NCBI GenBank assembly: GCA_965229355.1
Contig: OZ245869.1
Location: 2,046,001-2,110,000 of the forward strand
Origin: GCA-2737725 sp965229355
GTDB lineage: Bacteria; Pseudomonadota; Alphaproteobacteria; Rhodospirillales; Rhodospirillaceae
Direction of reading: 5' to 3'
DNA: 64,000 nucleotides
The first letter of the stretch is position 1, and each line of letters begins with the position of its first letter. This document shows, piece after piece, positions 1 through 8,954 of this stretch. The position numbers were made by a program, and so were the translations under genes. The notes beneath the pieces were generated by a model. The model saw nothing but the letters and a program-made list of their open reading frames with translations, was not told where the DNA came from and searched no databases.

Positions 1-1
1 G

Positions 2-337
2 CAAAAGCTAGGATTGGTGGGGACCCTATTGGTCACGGCACCTCTGATGATTCTAGATGAACCCATGAGCGGTCTTGATCCACGCGCGCGTGTGATGCTG
101 AAAGATCGTTTGATGGAAGCGAAGGCTGCCGGTCGTACGATTTTTTTCAGCTCTCATATTCTGGCGGATATTGAAGAAATCTGTGACCGCATTGCTATCT
201 TGCATGCGGGCAAAATCATTTATCTCGGCAAAGGTGATGCGTTTGTTGAAAAAATGAAAGCCCCGTCACTCGAGCGCGCATTTTTGGCGTCGCTCGAGGA
301 GCAGGAAAAATCCGGCGGGACGATTTTTGGGACTTAA
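2..337 (+). CDS. ABC transporter ATP-binding protein, C-terminal part (cut by window edge)
   Basis: The frame is already open at the first bases, so this is the 3' end of a longer gene. The visible part starts inside the signature region (QKLGLVGTLL), continues with Walker B and D-loop (LDEPMSGLDP) and the H-loop (SSHILADIEEICDRIAIL), and ends with a short tail typical of DrrA/CcmA-type drug or polysaccharide export ATPases. The protein would power a membrane permease at the cytoplasmic face. The substrate cannot be told because the permease gene is outside the window. It converges on the pilus cluster, with only 4 bases between its stop and the pilU stop. Confidence 0.85.
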   Translation, partial: QKLGLVGTLLVTAPLMILDEPMSGLDPRARVMLKDRLMEAKAAGRTIFFSSHILADIEEICDRIAILHAGKIIYLGKGDAFVEKMKAPSLERAFLASLEEQEKSGGTIFGT

Positions 338-341
338 GTCG

Positions 342-1472
342 CTAGCCCAGTGACAGCTTTGACGTGTCGACGCTTTTTAAGCCGGCACCACCACCTGCAG
401 CGCCCACTTGAGCCTGCTTTAACTTCAGCTTCATGTCGCCTACGTTATCGGCCTCCGCCAACGCAGTCTCTTCGGCGACGGTGCCCGCTTTCACGAGCGC
501 GAGCAGCGCTTGGTCAAAGGTCTGCATGCCGTTGTGGGCATTTTCTTCCATCATTTTCTTGAGTTCTTTGATCTCGCCTTTGGCGATCAAGTCTTTGATG
601 TAACCTTGGTTCAGCATGATCTCGAGCGCTGCCGCACGGCCACCACCGACTTTTTGCACCAGGCGTTGCGAAATAACGCCCTTCAGGTTGTTTGACAGGC
701 TTAAGAGAACTTGCTGGTGCATTTCCTGCGGGAAGAAATTGACCACGCGTTCGATGGCTTGGTTAGCGTTGTTGGCGTGCAATGTCGCCATTGCCAAGTG
801 GCCGGTTTCGGAAATATTGAGCGCATGCTCCATCGTTTCCATATCGCGGATTTCCCCAATCAGGATCAAATCCGGGTGTTGGCGCAACGTGTTCTTCAAC
901 GCAGCATTAAACGAGTCTGTATCAACGCCGACTTCGCGTTGGGTGACGATGCACTTCTTGTGATCATGCACAAACTCAACTGGGTCTTCGATGGTGATGA
1001 TGTGGCCAGGGGCAGCCTCGTTGCGGTGACTGATCATCGCAGCTAGCGATGTGGATTTACCCGAGCCTGTGCCGCCGACCACAAAGATCAGGCCGCGTTT
1101 TTCCATCACCAAGTCGCCCAACAGGTTGGGCAATTTCAAATCCGCTAACGTGGGGATTTGCGTGCGGATAATGCGCGCAACCAAGCCAGGCTGTTGACGT
1201 TGGCGGAACAGGTTGAGGCGGAAGCGGCCCACGCCCTCCAAAACAATTGCCATGTTGAATTCGCCCGATTTGACGAACTCGGCCTTTTGTTTTTCGTTCA
1301 GGAACGAGCCAACAATGCGTTCGATTTCATCAGCCTTCACCGGCTTGTCGCGCAAATTCACAAAGCCGCGGTCGCCGCGCCACATGGGGGCTGCATCAAC
1401 CGTGACATACAAGTCAGAACCACCTGGACCTGCCAGTTCTTTCAGCCAGCCTTGGAATTCAGAATCGATCAC
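342..1472 (-). CDS. pilU: Type IV pilus retraction ATPase, PilU-like
   Basis: A 376-residue PilT/PilU-family secretion ATPase. Walker A is GGTGSGKS (about residues 132-139), the Asp box is ITIEDPVEFVH, Walker B is LILIGEIRDMET, and the His box is TGHLAMATLHANN. It hydrolyses ATP as a hexamer at the pilus base to help retract the fibre. It lies 37 bases downstream of pilT on the same strand, the usual pilT-pilU order. The long Ala/Gly/Leu tail and WYG-less C-terminus fit PilU better than PilT. This is family assignment by motif; the T versus U split rests on gene order. Confidence 0.85.
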   Translation of the reverse strand: MIDSEFQGWLKELAGPGGSDLYVTVDAAPMWRGDRGFVNLRDKPVKADEIERIVGSFLNEKQKAEFVKSGEFNMAIVLEGVGRFRLNLFRQRQQPGLVARIIRTQIPTLADLKLPNLLGDLVMEKRGLIFVVGGTGSGKSTSLAAMISHRNEAAPGHIITIEDPVEFVHDHKKCIVTQREVGVDTDSFNAALKNTLRQHPDLILIGEIRDMETMEHALNISETGHLAMATLHANNANQAIERVVNFFPQEMHQQVLLSLSNNLKGVISQRLVQKVGGGRAAALEIMLNQGYIKDLIAKGEIKELKKMMEENAHNGMQTFDQALLALVKAGTVAEETALAEADNVGDMKLKLKQAQVGAAGGGAGLKSVDTSKLSLG

Positions 1473-1509
1473 AGTGAGATCCCCAACAATAACGATTTAT
1501 AAATATGAG

Positions 1510-2667
1510 TTAAAACAACGAGCGCGACTTCTTCTGTTCACCTGCGGCAGGTGCGGCTTGTGGCGCCGGAGCCGCAGTTGGTGCAGCGGGGCGTGGTGCT
1601 GAAGCGCCAGGGGCCGGAGCAGCACCCGGATCGTCATTGCCTGCAAGTGTCTTCATCATTTCGCCGGCTTCGGAGGCATCGACAGCGCCAGATTCCACAA
1701 GTTTGCGGATCGACTCCTCCATCGTTTGCATACCGTAACGCATACCCACTTGGATCATTGAGTAGATTTGCGGCACTTTGTTTTCGCGGATCAAGTTTCT
1801 GATCGCATTGGTGCCGACCATGATCTCATGCGCTGCCGCACGGCCACCGCCTTTGCGCTTCAGCAGCACTTGGCTGACCACGGCCTGCAATGAGCCCGCG
1901 ATCATCGCGCGTACCATTTCTTTGTCGCCCGCCGGGAACACGTCGATAATACGGTCGACGGTTTTCGCCGCCGAACTGGTGTGTAGTGTGCCCATCACCA
2001 GGTGGCCAGTTTCAGCAGCGGTCAATGCCAGCGAGATAGTTTCGTGGTCGCGCATTTCACCCACCAGGATCACGTCTGGGTCTTCGCGCAATGCAGACTT
2101 CAACGCGCGTGAGAATGATTTGGTATGGCGGCCGACTTCACGGTGATTGATCAGAGCGCGCTTTTTCTTGTGCACGAACTCAACCGGGTCTTCCACGGTC
2201 AGAATGTGCATGTCGCTGTTCTCGTTCATGTAGTTGATCATGGCCGAGAGGGTGGTGGATTTGCCCGAGCCCGTCGGGCCGGTCACCAGCACAAGCCCGC
2301 GATCAAAACTTGCGAACTGCTTGAAAATCTCAGGTGCGTTCAGTTGTTCAAGTGATGGGATTTTCGTAGGAATTTCACGGAAGGCAGCCGCCGCGCCAGT
2401 GATGGTGGTGTAGGCGTTGACGCGGAAGCGGGATTCTTCACCAAAAGCAATCGCGAAATCGATTTCCTTCTCGGCTTCAAATTCAGCACGCTGTTCTTCG
2501 GTCATGATGTTGTAGATCATGTCCTTCACGGTGTCAGCGCTAAGGTCGCCAGTTTTGATGGGGCGCAAACCGCCATCAATACGCACCATGGGTTCTTTTT
2601 GCGCGACCAAGTGCAGGTCTGACGCTTTGTTCTGCTGCGCGAACGCTAAAAGTTCGGTGATATCCAT
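1510..2667 (-). CDS. pilT: Type IV pilus retraction ATPase PilT
   Basis: A 385-residue PilT homologue. It has a PilT N-terminal domain (MDITELLAFAQQNKASDLHL), Walker A GPTGSGKST at 130-138, an Asp box (LTVEDPVEFVHKKK), Walker B (DVILVGEMRDHETI) and a His box (ETGHLVMGTLHTSSA). It is the main motor for pilus depolymerisation and twitching. The C-terminus carries a low-complexity Ala/Pro stretch (about residues 350-378) not needed for the ATPase. It is co-directional with the lytic transglycosylase and the prepilin-like gene upstream and pilU downstream, probably as one operon. Confidence 0.9.
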   Translation of the reverse strand: MDITELLAFAQQNKASDLHLVAQKEPMVRIDGGLRPIKTGDLSADTVKDMIYNIMTEEQRAEFEAEKEIDFAIAFGEESRFRVNAYTTITGAAAAFREIPTKIPSLEQLNAPEIFKQFASFDRGLVLVTGPTGSGKSTTLSAMINYMNENSDMHILTVEDPVEFVHKKKRALINHREVGRHTKSFSRALKSALREDPDVILVGEMRDHETISLALTAAETGHLVMGTLHTSSAAKTVDRIIDVFPAGDKEMVRAMIAGSLQAVVSQVLLKRKGGGRAAAHEIMVGTNAIRNLIRENKVPQIYSMIQVGMRYGMQTMEESIRKLVESGAVDASEAGEMMKTLAGNDDPGAAPAPGASAPRPAAPTAAPAPQAAPAAGEQKKSRSLF

Positions 2668-2727
2668 CGTCTCAATCCCCCAAATCTCAAATATGTCAGC
2701 CGCATCCCAAGACAGCGGCCATTCGCT

Positions 2728-3888
2728 TTACATGCTGCGTAAATACTTCACGCGATCACGAATACCGTCCACGGGCGTATCGGTGATGACCGGATTTAAT
2801 TCAAAAATACGTAGAAATTCCGAATACCCCGCCACCGCATCTTCTTTGCGCTTCAAGCGATCAGCAAGTACGCCAATATTCAAATGGTACATGGCAATTG
2901 TCGGTGACATTTGAATGGCTGATTTTAAATACTCATAAGCAGAAACATCATCGCCCGTACTGCTGCGCACTTCGGCCAATGCTGCATAAATCTCCGGACG
3001 TTTCACGCCGCCCTTGATGAGATTCTCAAGCTGAATTTGCGCATCAGCCGCTGGCAGGCTCGCCGACATTTGGATCACGCGCGCCAACGCTGCTTCGTTA
3101 TCAGGCTCCACAATCAGTGTGCGAGTATACGCTTGCTGGGCTTCCCGCATGCGTCCCAACTTGTCATACGACATGGCAATGCCCAGCAAAGCCAAGCGAT
3201 CTGTCGGGTTTTTGTCGATAATGCCTTGGTACTTGTCCAGCGCATCGGTGTATTGGCCAGCAGCGAAATCACGCAACGCGCGGTGATACGGCGTGTCGGT
3301 GTTCTCGGCGGCCACAGCGCTTAAAATCATCGTACGCGCATCGGTGTTCCAGAACGCCAACACACGCTCGCGATATTCAGCGCGGCGGTTATCGTCAGAG
3401 CTGTGGTACCGCTCAACTGCCTTCGGCCACGAGCCTTGCAGACCATAAAGCTGCTTCAGGTATTGCGCGCCGTAAGCCACGTTTGCAGCGGGATCGAAGG
3501 CTTGCTCGATATCGCGGAATGCATTGGGGTGGTAGCGCAGGTTGATCTGCATGCACCCAACGTCGATGGAGCGATTGCCCTCATCCAGCAGTTTGCGCAC
3601 AGCGGCAACGGCTTGTTCTTTGGTGTCAAAATAACGGCCATCACCACCGACATTGATTGTCCATGGCCACGGAATGCGTTCCCCATTGATCACGCGGCTT
3701 GATTCGGTAAATGAGATGGCGGTGAGCAACCCTTGCGGAATCAGCATCGAACGCTCGTAAATCTGCACGTAGCGCACGCAATCTTTATTGTCGCTGGTTT
3801 GCGCTAAGGCAGGAGCAGCAAAATTGATGGCGCTCACGGCCAGCCCCAAAAGAGCACTTAGGCGGCCCCACTTCAGAAATTGACGCAT
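2728..3888 (-). CDS. Lytic transglycosylase (SLT fold) with TPR repeats
   Basis: I chose the start at 3888 (MRQFLKWGRLSALLGL) because it places a Sec signal peptide ending near AAPALAQ at the N-terminus; a longer frame to 3957 would overlap the prepilin gene. After cleavage comes an SLT/lysozyme-like domain: a catalytic Glu in AISFTESSRVI, the GCMQINLRYHP motif and the NVAYGAQYL motif. It should cut the glycan strand of murein in the periplasm. The C-terminal half (residues about 170-385) has TPR-like repeats. Its place in the pilus cluster suggests it opens peptidoglycan for pilus assembly; that is inference. Confidence 0.82.
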   Translation of the reverse strand: MRQFLKWGRLSALLGLAVSAINFAAPALAQTSDNKDCVRYVQIYERSMLIPQGLLTAISFTESSRVINGERIPWPWTINVGGDGRYFDTKEQAVAAVRKLLDEGNRSIDVGCMQINLRYHPNAFRDIEQAFDPAANVAYGAQYLKQLYGLQGSWPKAVERYHSSDDNRRAEYRERVLAFWNTDARTMILSAVAAENTDTPYHRALRDFAAGQYTDALDKYQGIIDKNPTDRLALLGIAMSYDKLGRMREAQQAYTRTLIVEPDNEAALARVIQMSASLPAADAQIQLENLIKGGVKRPEIYAALAEVRSSTGDDVSAYEYLKSAIQMSPTIAMYHLNIGVLADRLKRKEDAVAGYSEFLRIFELNPVITDTPVDGIRDRVKYLRSM

Positions 3889-3925
3889 ACTCGTTATCCC
3901 CAACGCGTTATTTTTGTTCGGCGTC

Positions 3926-4762
3926 TTAGCTCGGATTGCCGCAAGACCCGGCGCCACAGCTAATGATCAGTGGCTGAAATGACTTAAACGAAACGATGTC
4001 GTCGAAATGCTGAACGGAACTCGTCGTGTTCGAAATGCCCACCGCGAATGTTAAGTCTCCGTTTCCATTCTCGTGTTGTCCGACCCCGGCGTTCCCGGCT
4101 GCTTGGCCGTATTTGTCGCCGGTTGTCGTTCCTGTTTGTTGGGCTTCACCAAATGACCCATCCAGACCATGACTAAGTAAAAGATATGCCACAGCGGTGT
4201 AGCCAGTTATCGCAGTGCCGTCGGTGTTCTCGAGGGCAATGGTTGAATTAAAAGCCGGGAAGGAACCGTCAGAATTTCGCTGCATGCTATTTGCATCGGT
4301 TAGGTTTGGATCCACTGCGTAGCGAAAGCGTCGCCCCCAGGCATCGGTGGCGGCAGACTCCGACAAGCCCAGTGTAATCCATGGAAGTGTCCCAACGCCG
4401 CCGCCGGTGCACACTACTGTTGTATTGCAACCGGTGTAAGTTGCAGTCCCATTTCGATTTAATCCGGAACCCGCAGCCCCCGTCGCCAAGCCTGTCTGTG
4501 CGGGGCATGGTAAGCATGAATTTGCGATCATATAGGCCAGCAGTGCGTTTTCCACTGTGATCATTTTTTGCTTGGTTTCGTTCGTTTGCGCGCTTTGAAC
4601 GATTGGAGAAACGGCAAGCAGTCCCCCTGACAGCAAAAGCCCAATCACCACCAAGACAATCGCGATTTCAATCAGGGTAAAGCCGCGCCGCGCAGATGCG
4701 GAAAAGGCAGCGCGAAATGATGAGCGCAAATTCTGAAGCAAAGATTTTCCCCCGCCGGTCAT
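3926..4762 (-). CDS. Prepilin-like protein with N-terminal methylation motif
   Basis: The N-terminus has a 27-residue basic leader followed by the class III prepilin signal RRG|FTLIEIAIVLVVIG, so PilD-type peptidase would cut after the Gly and methylate the Phe. The Glu at position 5 of the mature protein is present. The remainder (about 250 residues) is Gly/Thr/Asn-rich with Cys pairs (CLPCP near residue 85 and CGAGSCG at the C-terminus). It is much longer than a typical minor pilin, so it may be a surface-exposed pseudopilin or a minor pilin with a large globular domain. It is the first gene of the minus-strand pilus cluster. Confidence 0.8.
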   Translation of the reverse strand: MTGGGKSLLQNLRSSFRAAFSASARRGFTLIEIAIVLVVIGLLLSGGLLAVSPIVQSAQTNETKQKMITVENALLAYMIANSCLPCPAQTGLATGAAGSGLNRNGTATYTGCNTTVVCTGGGVGTLPWITLGLSESAATDAWGRRFRYAVDPNLTDANSMQRNSDGSFPAFNSTIALENTDGTAITGYTAVAYLLLSHGLDGSFGEAQQTGTTTGDKYGQAAGNAGVGQHENGNGDLTFAVGISNTTSSVQHFDDIVSFKSFQPLIISCGAGSCGNPS

Positions 4763-5056
4763 CGTCGATCAGCAATCATCGATCAATCATCATTGACCAA
4801 TTGTCCTCGTCGCGTGGGCACGCTTTCAGCCGCCCAGACGCAAAGATCGAGGATCACAACGCAACGGTTGTGAGTGTCTGATATTCAGCGCCTTCGTGCA
4901 AGGAAAAATCACAAAATAACAAGGGGTTAGCCCTCGAAACCCGGTCACGACCGGCCCTTAAATTCGCATTGAAAAGATTGCCCTTTTTGGCCCCGCGCAA
5001 GTTATCCACAGACGAGCTGATTTCAAATTTAACCAAGCTGCCTTAGTTTGCAGGCT
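4763..5056. other. Divergent intergenic region with one DnaA-box match
   Basis: About 290 bases between the prepilin gene and the methyltransferase gene, which diverge. It contains one exact TTATCCACA (5002-5010), the strong DnaA-box sequence, and a run of short ATC/CATC repeats near 4762-4795. A 60-codon frame on the minus strand (4854-5036) shows no recognisable motif and I do not call it. Confidence 0.5.
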
Positions 5057-5854
5057 ATGTGGCTCGATGTTGTTGATCTCAGAGACTTTTATGCTGGCAG
5101 CCTGGGGCGGCTGGTGCAGGGGCTGGTGAACCGTCAGCTCCGTGCAATCTGGCCCAACTTAACGGGCTGTCGCGTGCTTGGGTTGGGGTTCGCCGCACCT
5201 TATCTGGGGGCCTTTCAGGGCGAGGCCGAACGGGTGATGGCTGTGATGCCGCCAGCTCAAGGTGTCATGCATTGGCCTGAGAGTGGCCCCAGCCAAGTCT
5301 GCCTGGCTGAAGAATTCACGCTGCCGCTGCCAGATCGTTCCATTGATCGTTTGCTGCTGGTGCATTGCTTAGAAAGCAGTGCTGAACTGCGCTTGATGAT
5401 GCGCGAATGCTGGCGTGTGCTGGCCGATGGCGGGCGCATTGTCGTGGTGGTCGCAAATCGCAACAGTTTATGGGCGCGGTTTGAATACTCGCCGTTCGCG
5501 CATGGGCGGCCTTATTCATCCAGCCAAATCACATCATTGCTGCGTGATGGCATGTTCGCACCGCGCCAAACCGCGAAGGCATTGTTTCTGCCGCCGACAT
5601 TCTGGCGCTTGTTTTCAAGCTGGGCAGCAGCGCTAGACCGCTTAGGCAACAGGTGGTTCCCCACTTTTGCGGGTGTGCACATTGTTGAAGCGGAAAAACA
5701 AATTTACGCCATGCCGCTGGTGGGCACAAAAGCGGTAAATAAAGCTGATGTTATTGCGCGGCCTGCCACGAACGGCCTTGGCAATAACGCGCACCACGCA
5801 AGCGTAGAAGAATTTAGGAGTTCCGCGTCAGCACAAACACCGCTTGTTCGCTGA
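5057..5854 (+). CDS. Class I SAM-dependent methyltransferase
   Basis: I start at the ATG at 5057 (MWLDVVDLRDFYAGSLG), which fits the usual beginning of this alphaproteobacterial family; a TTG nine bases upstream is less likely. The Rossmann motif I is degenerate (VLGLGFAAPYLG). Motif IV/post-IV appears as LPDRSIDRLLLVHCLE and RVLADGGRIVVVVAN, as in Methyltransf_11 proteins. The substrate is unknown. The gene converges on metW and overlaps its 3' end by 41 bases. Confidence 0.75.
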   Translation: MWLDVVDLRDFYAGSLGRLVQGLVNRQLRAIWPNLTGCRVLGLGFAAPYLGAFQGEAERVMAVMPPAQGVMHWPESGPSQVCLAEEFTLPLPDRSIDRLLLVHCLESSAELRLMMRECWRVLADGGRIVVVVANRNSLWARFEYSPFAHGRPYSSSQITSLLRDGMFAPRQTAKALFLPPTFWRLFSSWAAALDRLGNRWFPTFAGVHIVEAEKQIYAMPLVGTKAVNKADVIARPATNGLGNNAHHASVEEFRSSASAQTPLVR

Positions 5855-6455
5855 ACAAGTTGGCCAGCCAACCCGTGCCACTGACATTTTGTTTCAAGCC
5901 TTCCGCGCTCAGCGCGTAACTTTGCTCGATCTTCACATTCAGCGTTTTGCACAAATCAACGAAGTCTAAGATTGTGCACAGGTGAATATTGGGCGTGTCG
6001 TACCATTGGTCTGGCAGGTTTTCGGTCATGGGCATGCGGCCCTTCAGCAGTAAGGACCAGCGCACGCGCCAGTGCCCAAAGTTCGGCAGCGACACAATGG
6101 CGCGCTTACCGATGCGCAAGAGGTCTTCCAACACTTGGCGCGGATGCAGCGTGGCTTGCAGTGTTTGGCTGAGCACCACGTAATCAAACGCATTGGTGGG
6201 GTAATCTTTTAAGTCGGTTTCCAAGTTGCCTTGAATGACGGGCAAGCCTTGGCTCACAGCGGCGCGCACGCGCGCCATGGAGATTTCAAGCCCGCGCCCA
6301 TCCACTTGTTTGGTCGAGGCCAAGTACGACAACAATTGGCCATCACCACAGCCGATATCAAGCACGCGGCTGCCGGGATTAATCAAATCCGCCACCAATT
6401 GCAGGTCAACGCGGATGCGTTTGGCGGGCTTAGTCACGTCGCTGATTTGATTCAT
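5814..6455 (-). CDS. metW: Methionine biosynthesis protein MetW
   Basis: A 213-residue methyltransferase-fold protein with motif I VLDIGCGDGQLLSYL and the family hallmark DYVVLSQTLQAT. MetW acts together with MetX in O-acetylhomoserine formation in many proteobacteria. Its start codon overlaps the metX stop by 4 bases (ATGA), a translationally coupled metX-metW operon. This neighbour relation makes the assignment firm. Confidence 0.92.
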   Translation of the reverse strand: MNQISDVTKPAKRIRVDLQLVADLINPGSRVLDIGCGDGQLLSYLASTKQVDGRGLEISMARVRAAVSQGLPVIQGNLETDLKDYPTNAFDYVVLSQTLQATLHPRQVLEDLLRIGKRAIVSLPNFGHWRVRWSLLLKGRMPMTENLPDQWYDTPNIHLCTILDFVDLCKTLNVKIEQSYALSAEGLKQNVSGTGWLANLFSEQAVFVLTRNS

Positions 6456-7651
6456 GACGCAATACCTTGAGAGAGCGTATCTTTTGCAATCTTCGGCACA
6501 CGACGCACGTCCGCGCAGCCGTCCACAAAGCCCCGTAATGTCTGGTGGAAATCGGGTTCATCCAACAAGAAGGCGTCGTGGCCTTTATCAGATTCAATTT
6601 CCACAAAGCTCACATTCGCCGCCACCGCATTCAACGCATGTACAATGGCGCGGCTTTCCGAGGTGGGGAACAGCCAGTCGGATGTGAACGACATCAAGCA
6701 AAAGCGAACAGGCGAGCCTTTGAACGCATTGGCCAACACGCCGTCGTTCTCGCTCGCCAAGTCGAAGTAGTCCATCGCGCGCGTGATATACAGGTACGAG
6801 TTCGCATCAAACCGATCAACGAACGTATAACCTTGGTGACGCAAATAGCTTTCCACCTGAAAGTCCGCATCAAAGCCGTATGTCAGTGCTGTGCGATCTT
6901 GCAGGCGGCGACCGAATTTGCGGTGAAGTGCGCTTTCCGAAAGATACGTAATGTGTGCCGCCATGCGCGCGACAGCCAAGCCGCGCTTGGGCACTTTGTT
7001 TTCTTCCAGGTAATTGCCATGGCACCAGTCAGGGTCCGCCATGATGGCTTGGCGTCCCACTTCGTGGAACGCAATGTTCTGCGCTGAATGGCGGTACGAG
7101 CCCGCAATTGGCACAGCGGCATACACACGGTTGGGGTAACGGCGCGCCCACTCTAAGGTTTGCATTGCGCCCATCGAGCCGCCTATCACGCACAGCACGT
7201 TGTCGATGCCGAGTTGGTCTAATAATTTCGCCTGTGCCGCCACCATGTCGCGAATGGTGATGACCGGGAACCGCAAACCCCACGGGCGACCCGTCGCGGG
7301 GTTGATTTCTTTGGGCCCTGTTGAGCCCATGCAGCCCCCCAGGACGTTGGCACAGACGATGAAGTAGCGGTTGGTGTCGATGACCTTGTCGGGGCCAATC
7401 AGGTCATCCCACCAGCCACGTTTGCCGGTGCTGGGGTGGGTGCCACACACGTACTGGTCACCTGTCAGCGCATGGCAGACCACAATCACGTTGGACTTAT
7501 CAGCGTTCAGTGTGCCGTAGGTTTGGTAAGCCACGGTGACACCCGTCAGCACTTCGCCCGACTGCAAGGTCAGGGGGGTCGTCAGCACCATCCGGGCATC
7601 AAGGGCGATGCTGTCAGGGGGGCTTAAAGTGGGCGAAGCGGCGGTGTTCAT
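6452..7651 (-). CDS. metX: Homoserine O-acetyltransferase
   Basis: Transfers acetyl from acetyl-CoA to homoserine in the first committed step of methionine synthesis. The alpha/beta-hydrolase fold shows the nucleophile elbow GGSMG (Ser159 from the chosen start), Asp in SDWLFPTSES and His in DKGHDAFLLDE. I start at 7651 (MNTAASPTLSPPD, 399 aa). The frame remains open to 7828, but that extension (KESKGQKRKK...) is unlike the family and lies over the structured leader. No convincing Shine-Dalgarno sequence precedes the start. Confidence 0.9.
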   Translation of the reverse strand: MNTAASPTLSPPDSIALDARMVLTTPLTLQSGEVLTGVTVAYQTYGTLNADKSNVIVVCHALTGDQYVCGTHPSTGKRGWWDDLIGPDKVIDTNRYFIVCANVLGGCMGSTGPKEINPATGRPWGLRFPVITIRDMVAAQAKLLDQLGIDNVLCVIGGSMGAMQTLEWARRYPNRVYAAVPIAGSYRHSAQNIAFHEVGRQAIMADPDWCHGNYLEENKVPKRGLAVARMAAHITYLSESALHRKFGRRLQDRTALTYGFDADFQVESYLRHQGYTFVDRFDANSYLYITRAMDYFDLASENDGVLANAFKGSPVRFCLMSFTSDWLFPTSESRAIVHALNAVAANVSFVEIESDKGHDAFLLDEPDFHQTLRGFVDGCADVRRVPKIAKDTLSQGIAS

Positions 7652-7671
7652 GGCAGAATGTATAAGACAGG

Positions 7672-7720
7672 TTAGGGGCGCCCTCATATGGGGCGTCCGG
7701 CCCCAGGAATCAGCCCCTAA
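7672..7720 (-). promoter_or_regulatory. Structured mRNA leader of metX (possible riboregulator)
   Basis: Read on the minus strand, TTAGGGGC (7713-7720) pairs perfectly with GCCCCTAA (7672-7679). Between them sits an inner hairpin GGGGC-CGGAC-GCCCC (7690-7704), leaving internal loops TGATTCCT and ATATGAGG. The structure ends 20 bases before the metX start. A TTGACA (-35-like) lies just upstream on the minus strand (near 7729-7734). Methionine genes of alphaproteobacteria often carry SAM-sensing leaders (SAM-II type). I do not see the SAM-II consensus here, so the class is open. Confidence 0.45.
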
Positions 7721-7848
7721 GGCCACGTCTGTCAACGTTTTCTTTCGTTTTTGACCTTTGCTTTCCTTGGGCCCAGAAACTATGACTGAGCCCAATTTTA
7801 AGGGGCTTTTTTGAAGGCCCTGAACCAACTTCTTGGAAAGACCGTCAA

Positions 7849-8949
7849 ATGGCTCTCCCCCAACCGAAACCGGGCGTCATGGACATTACCCCCTATGTCG
7901 GCGGCAAATCCCGCCTGCAGGGTGTCGTCCGCGTGATCAAACTCTCGTCCAACGAAGCCGCCCTTGGCCCTAGCCCCAAGGCGATTGAAGCCTACGACAG
8001 AGCCCGCACCACATTGCACCGCTACCCGGCAGGGGATGCGGCTGATTTGCGTGCGGCCATTGGCGAAGTTCACAAACTGAACCCAGACCAGATTATCTGC
8101 GGCGGTGGGTCCGATGAAATTCTGGGTCTGTTGTGCCGCGCTTATGCTGGGCCGGGTGATGAGATCGTGCACACCACGCACGGCTTTCTCATGTACAACA
8201 TTTATGCGCGTAGCGTTGGCGCGACACCTGTTGTCGTGCCGGAAAAAAATATCACGGCTGACGTCGATGCGATTTTAAAAGCGATCACGCCGAATACGAA
8301 GCTGGTGTTTTTGGCGAACCCCAACAACCCGACAGGCACGTATTTGCCAACATCGGAAATTGAACGCCTCCGCGCCGATTTGCGCGAAGATATCGTGTTG
8401 GTGTTGGATGCAGCCTACGCTGAATTTATGGACAAGCCGGATTACAATCCGGGTTTGGCCTTGGCGTCGCGTACTCAAAACGTTGTGGTCACGCACACGT
8501 TCTCGAAAATTTATGGGCTTGGGGCTTTGCGCATCGGCTGGGGTTACGGCGATAAGACGCTGATTGATGCGTTGGAACGCCTGCGCAGCCCGTTCAACGT
8601 CTCGGCTCCTGCGCAAGCGGCCGCCATTGCCGCTGTGCGCGATCAAGAGTTTGTGGCCAAAGCCAAAGCCCACAATAAAAAATGGGTGGATGTACTAGTG
8701 CAGCGTTTGCGCGGGTACGGCTTGGGCCTGCACGGTGACTCAGGGAATTTCGTGCTGCCGTATTTTGATGGCAAGAACGGCAAAACTGCTGCGGCGTGCG
8801 ATGCCTTCTTGCAATCGAAGGGTTTGATTGCGCGCCGTGTCGATAACTACGAACTGCCAAATTATTTACGCATTTCCATCGGTGCGGACGACGAGATGGA
8901 ATTGCTGCTGAGTGCGTTGGATGAATTTATGACTTCTAAAACGGCGTAA
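7849..8949 (+). CDS. hisC: Histidinol-phosphate aminotransferase (HisC-type, class I PLP)
   Basis: A 366-residue fold-type I PLP enzyme. It has NPNNPTG at 158-164, the PLP-binding lysine in THTFSKIYGLG (Lys220), and LRIGWGYG after it. It converts imidazole acetol phosphate to histidinol phosphate. In alphaproteobacteria the copy next to tyrA often also works on prephenate or phenylpyruvate in aromatic amino acid synthesis. It lies 5 bases upstream of tyrA, so the aromatic role is likely here. A GGAAAG element precedes the ATG. Confidence 0.9.
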   Translation: MALPQPKPGVMDITPYVGGKSRLQGVVRVIKLSSNEAALGPSPKAIEAYDRARTTLHRYPAGDAADLRAAIGEVHKLNPDQIICGGGSDEILGLLCRAYAGPGDEIVHTTHGFLMYNIYARSVGATPVVVPEKNITADVDAILKAITPNTKLVFLANPNNPTGTYLPTSEIERLRADLREDIVLVLDAAYAEFMDKPDYNPGLALASRTQNVVVTHTFSKIYGLGALRIGWGYGDKTLIDALERLRSPFNVSAPAQAAAIAAVRDQEFVAKAKAHNKKWVDVLVQRLRGYGLGLHGDSGNFVLPYFDGKNGKTAAACDAFLQSKGLIARRVDNYELPNYLRISIGADDEMELLLSALDEFMTSKTA

Positions 8950-8954
8950 AACTC

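Noticed and set aside
5002..5010. TTATCCACA as part of a replication origin
   Set aside because: Only one DnaA box is present, without an AT-rich unwinding element or further boxes nearby.
4854..5036. 60-codon minus-strand frame upstream of the methyltransferase
   Set aside because: No motif; sits in a divergent promoter region.
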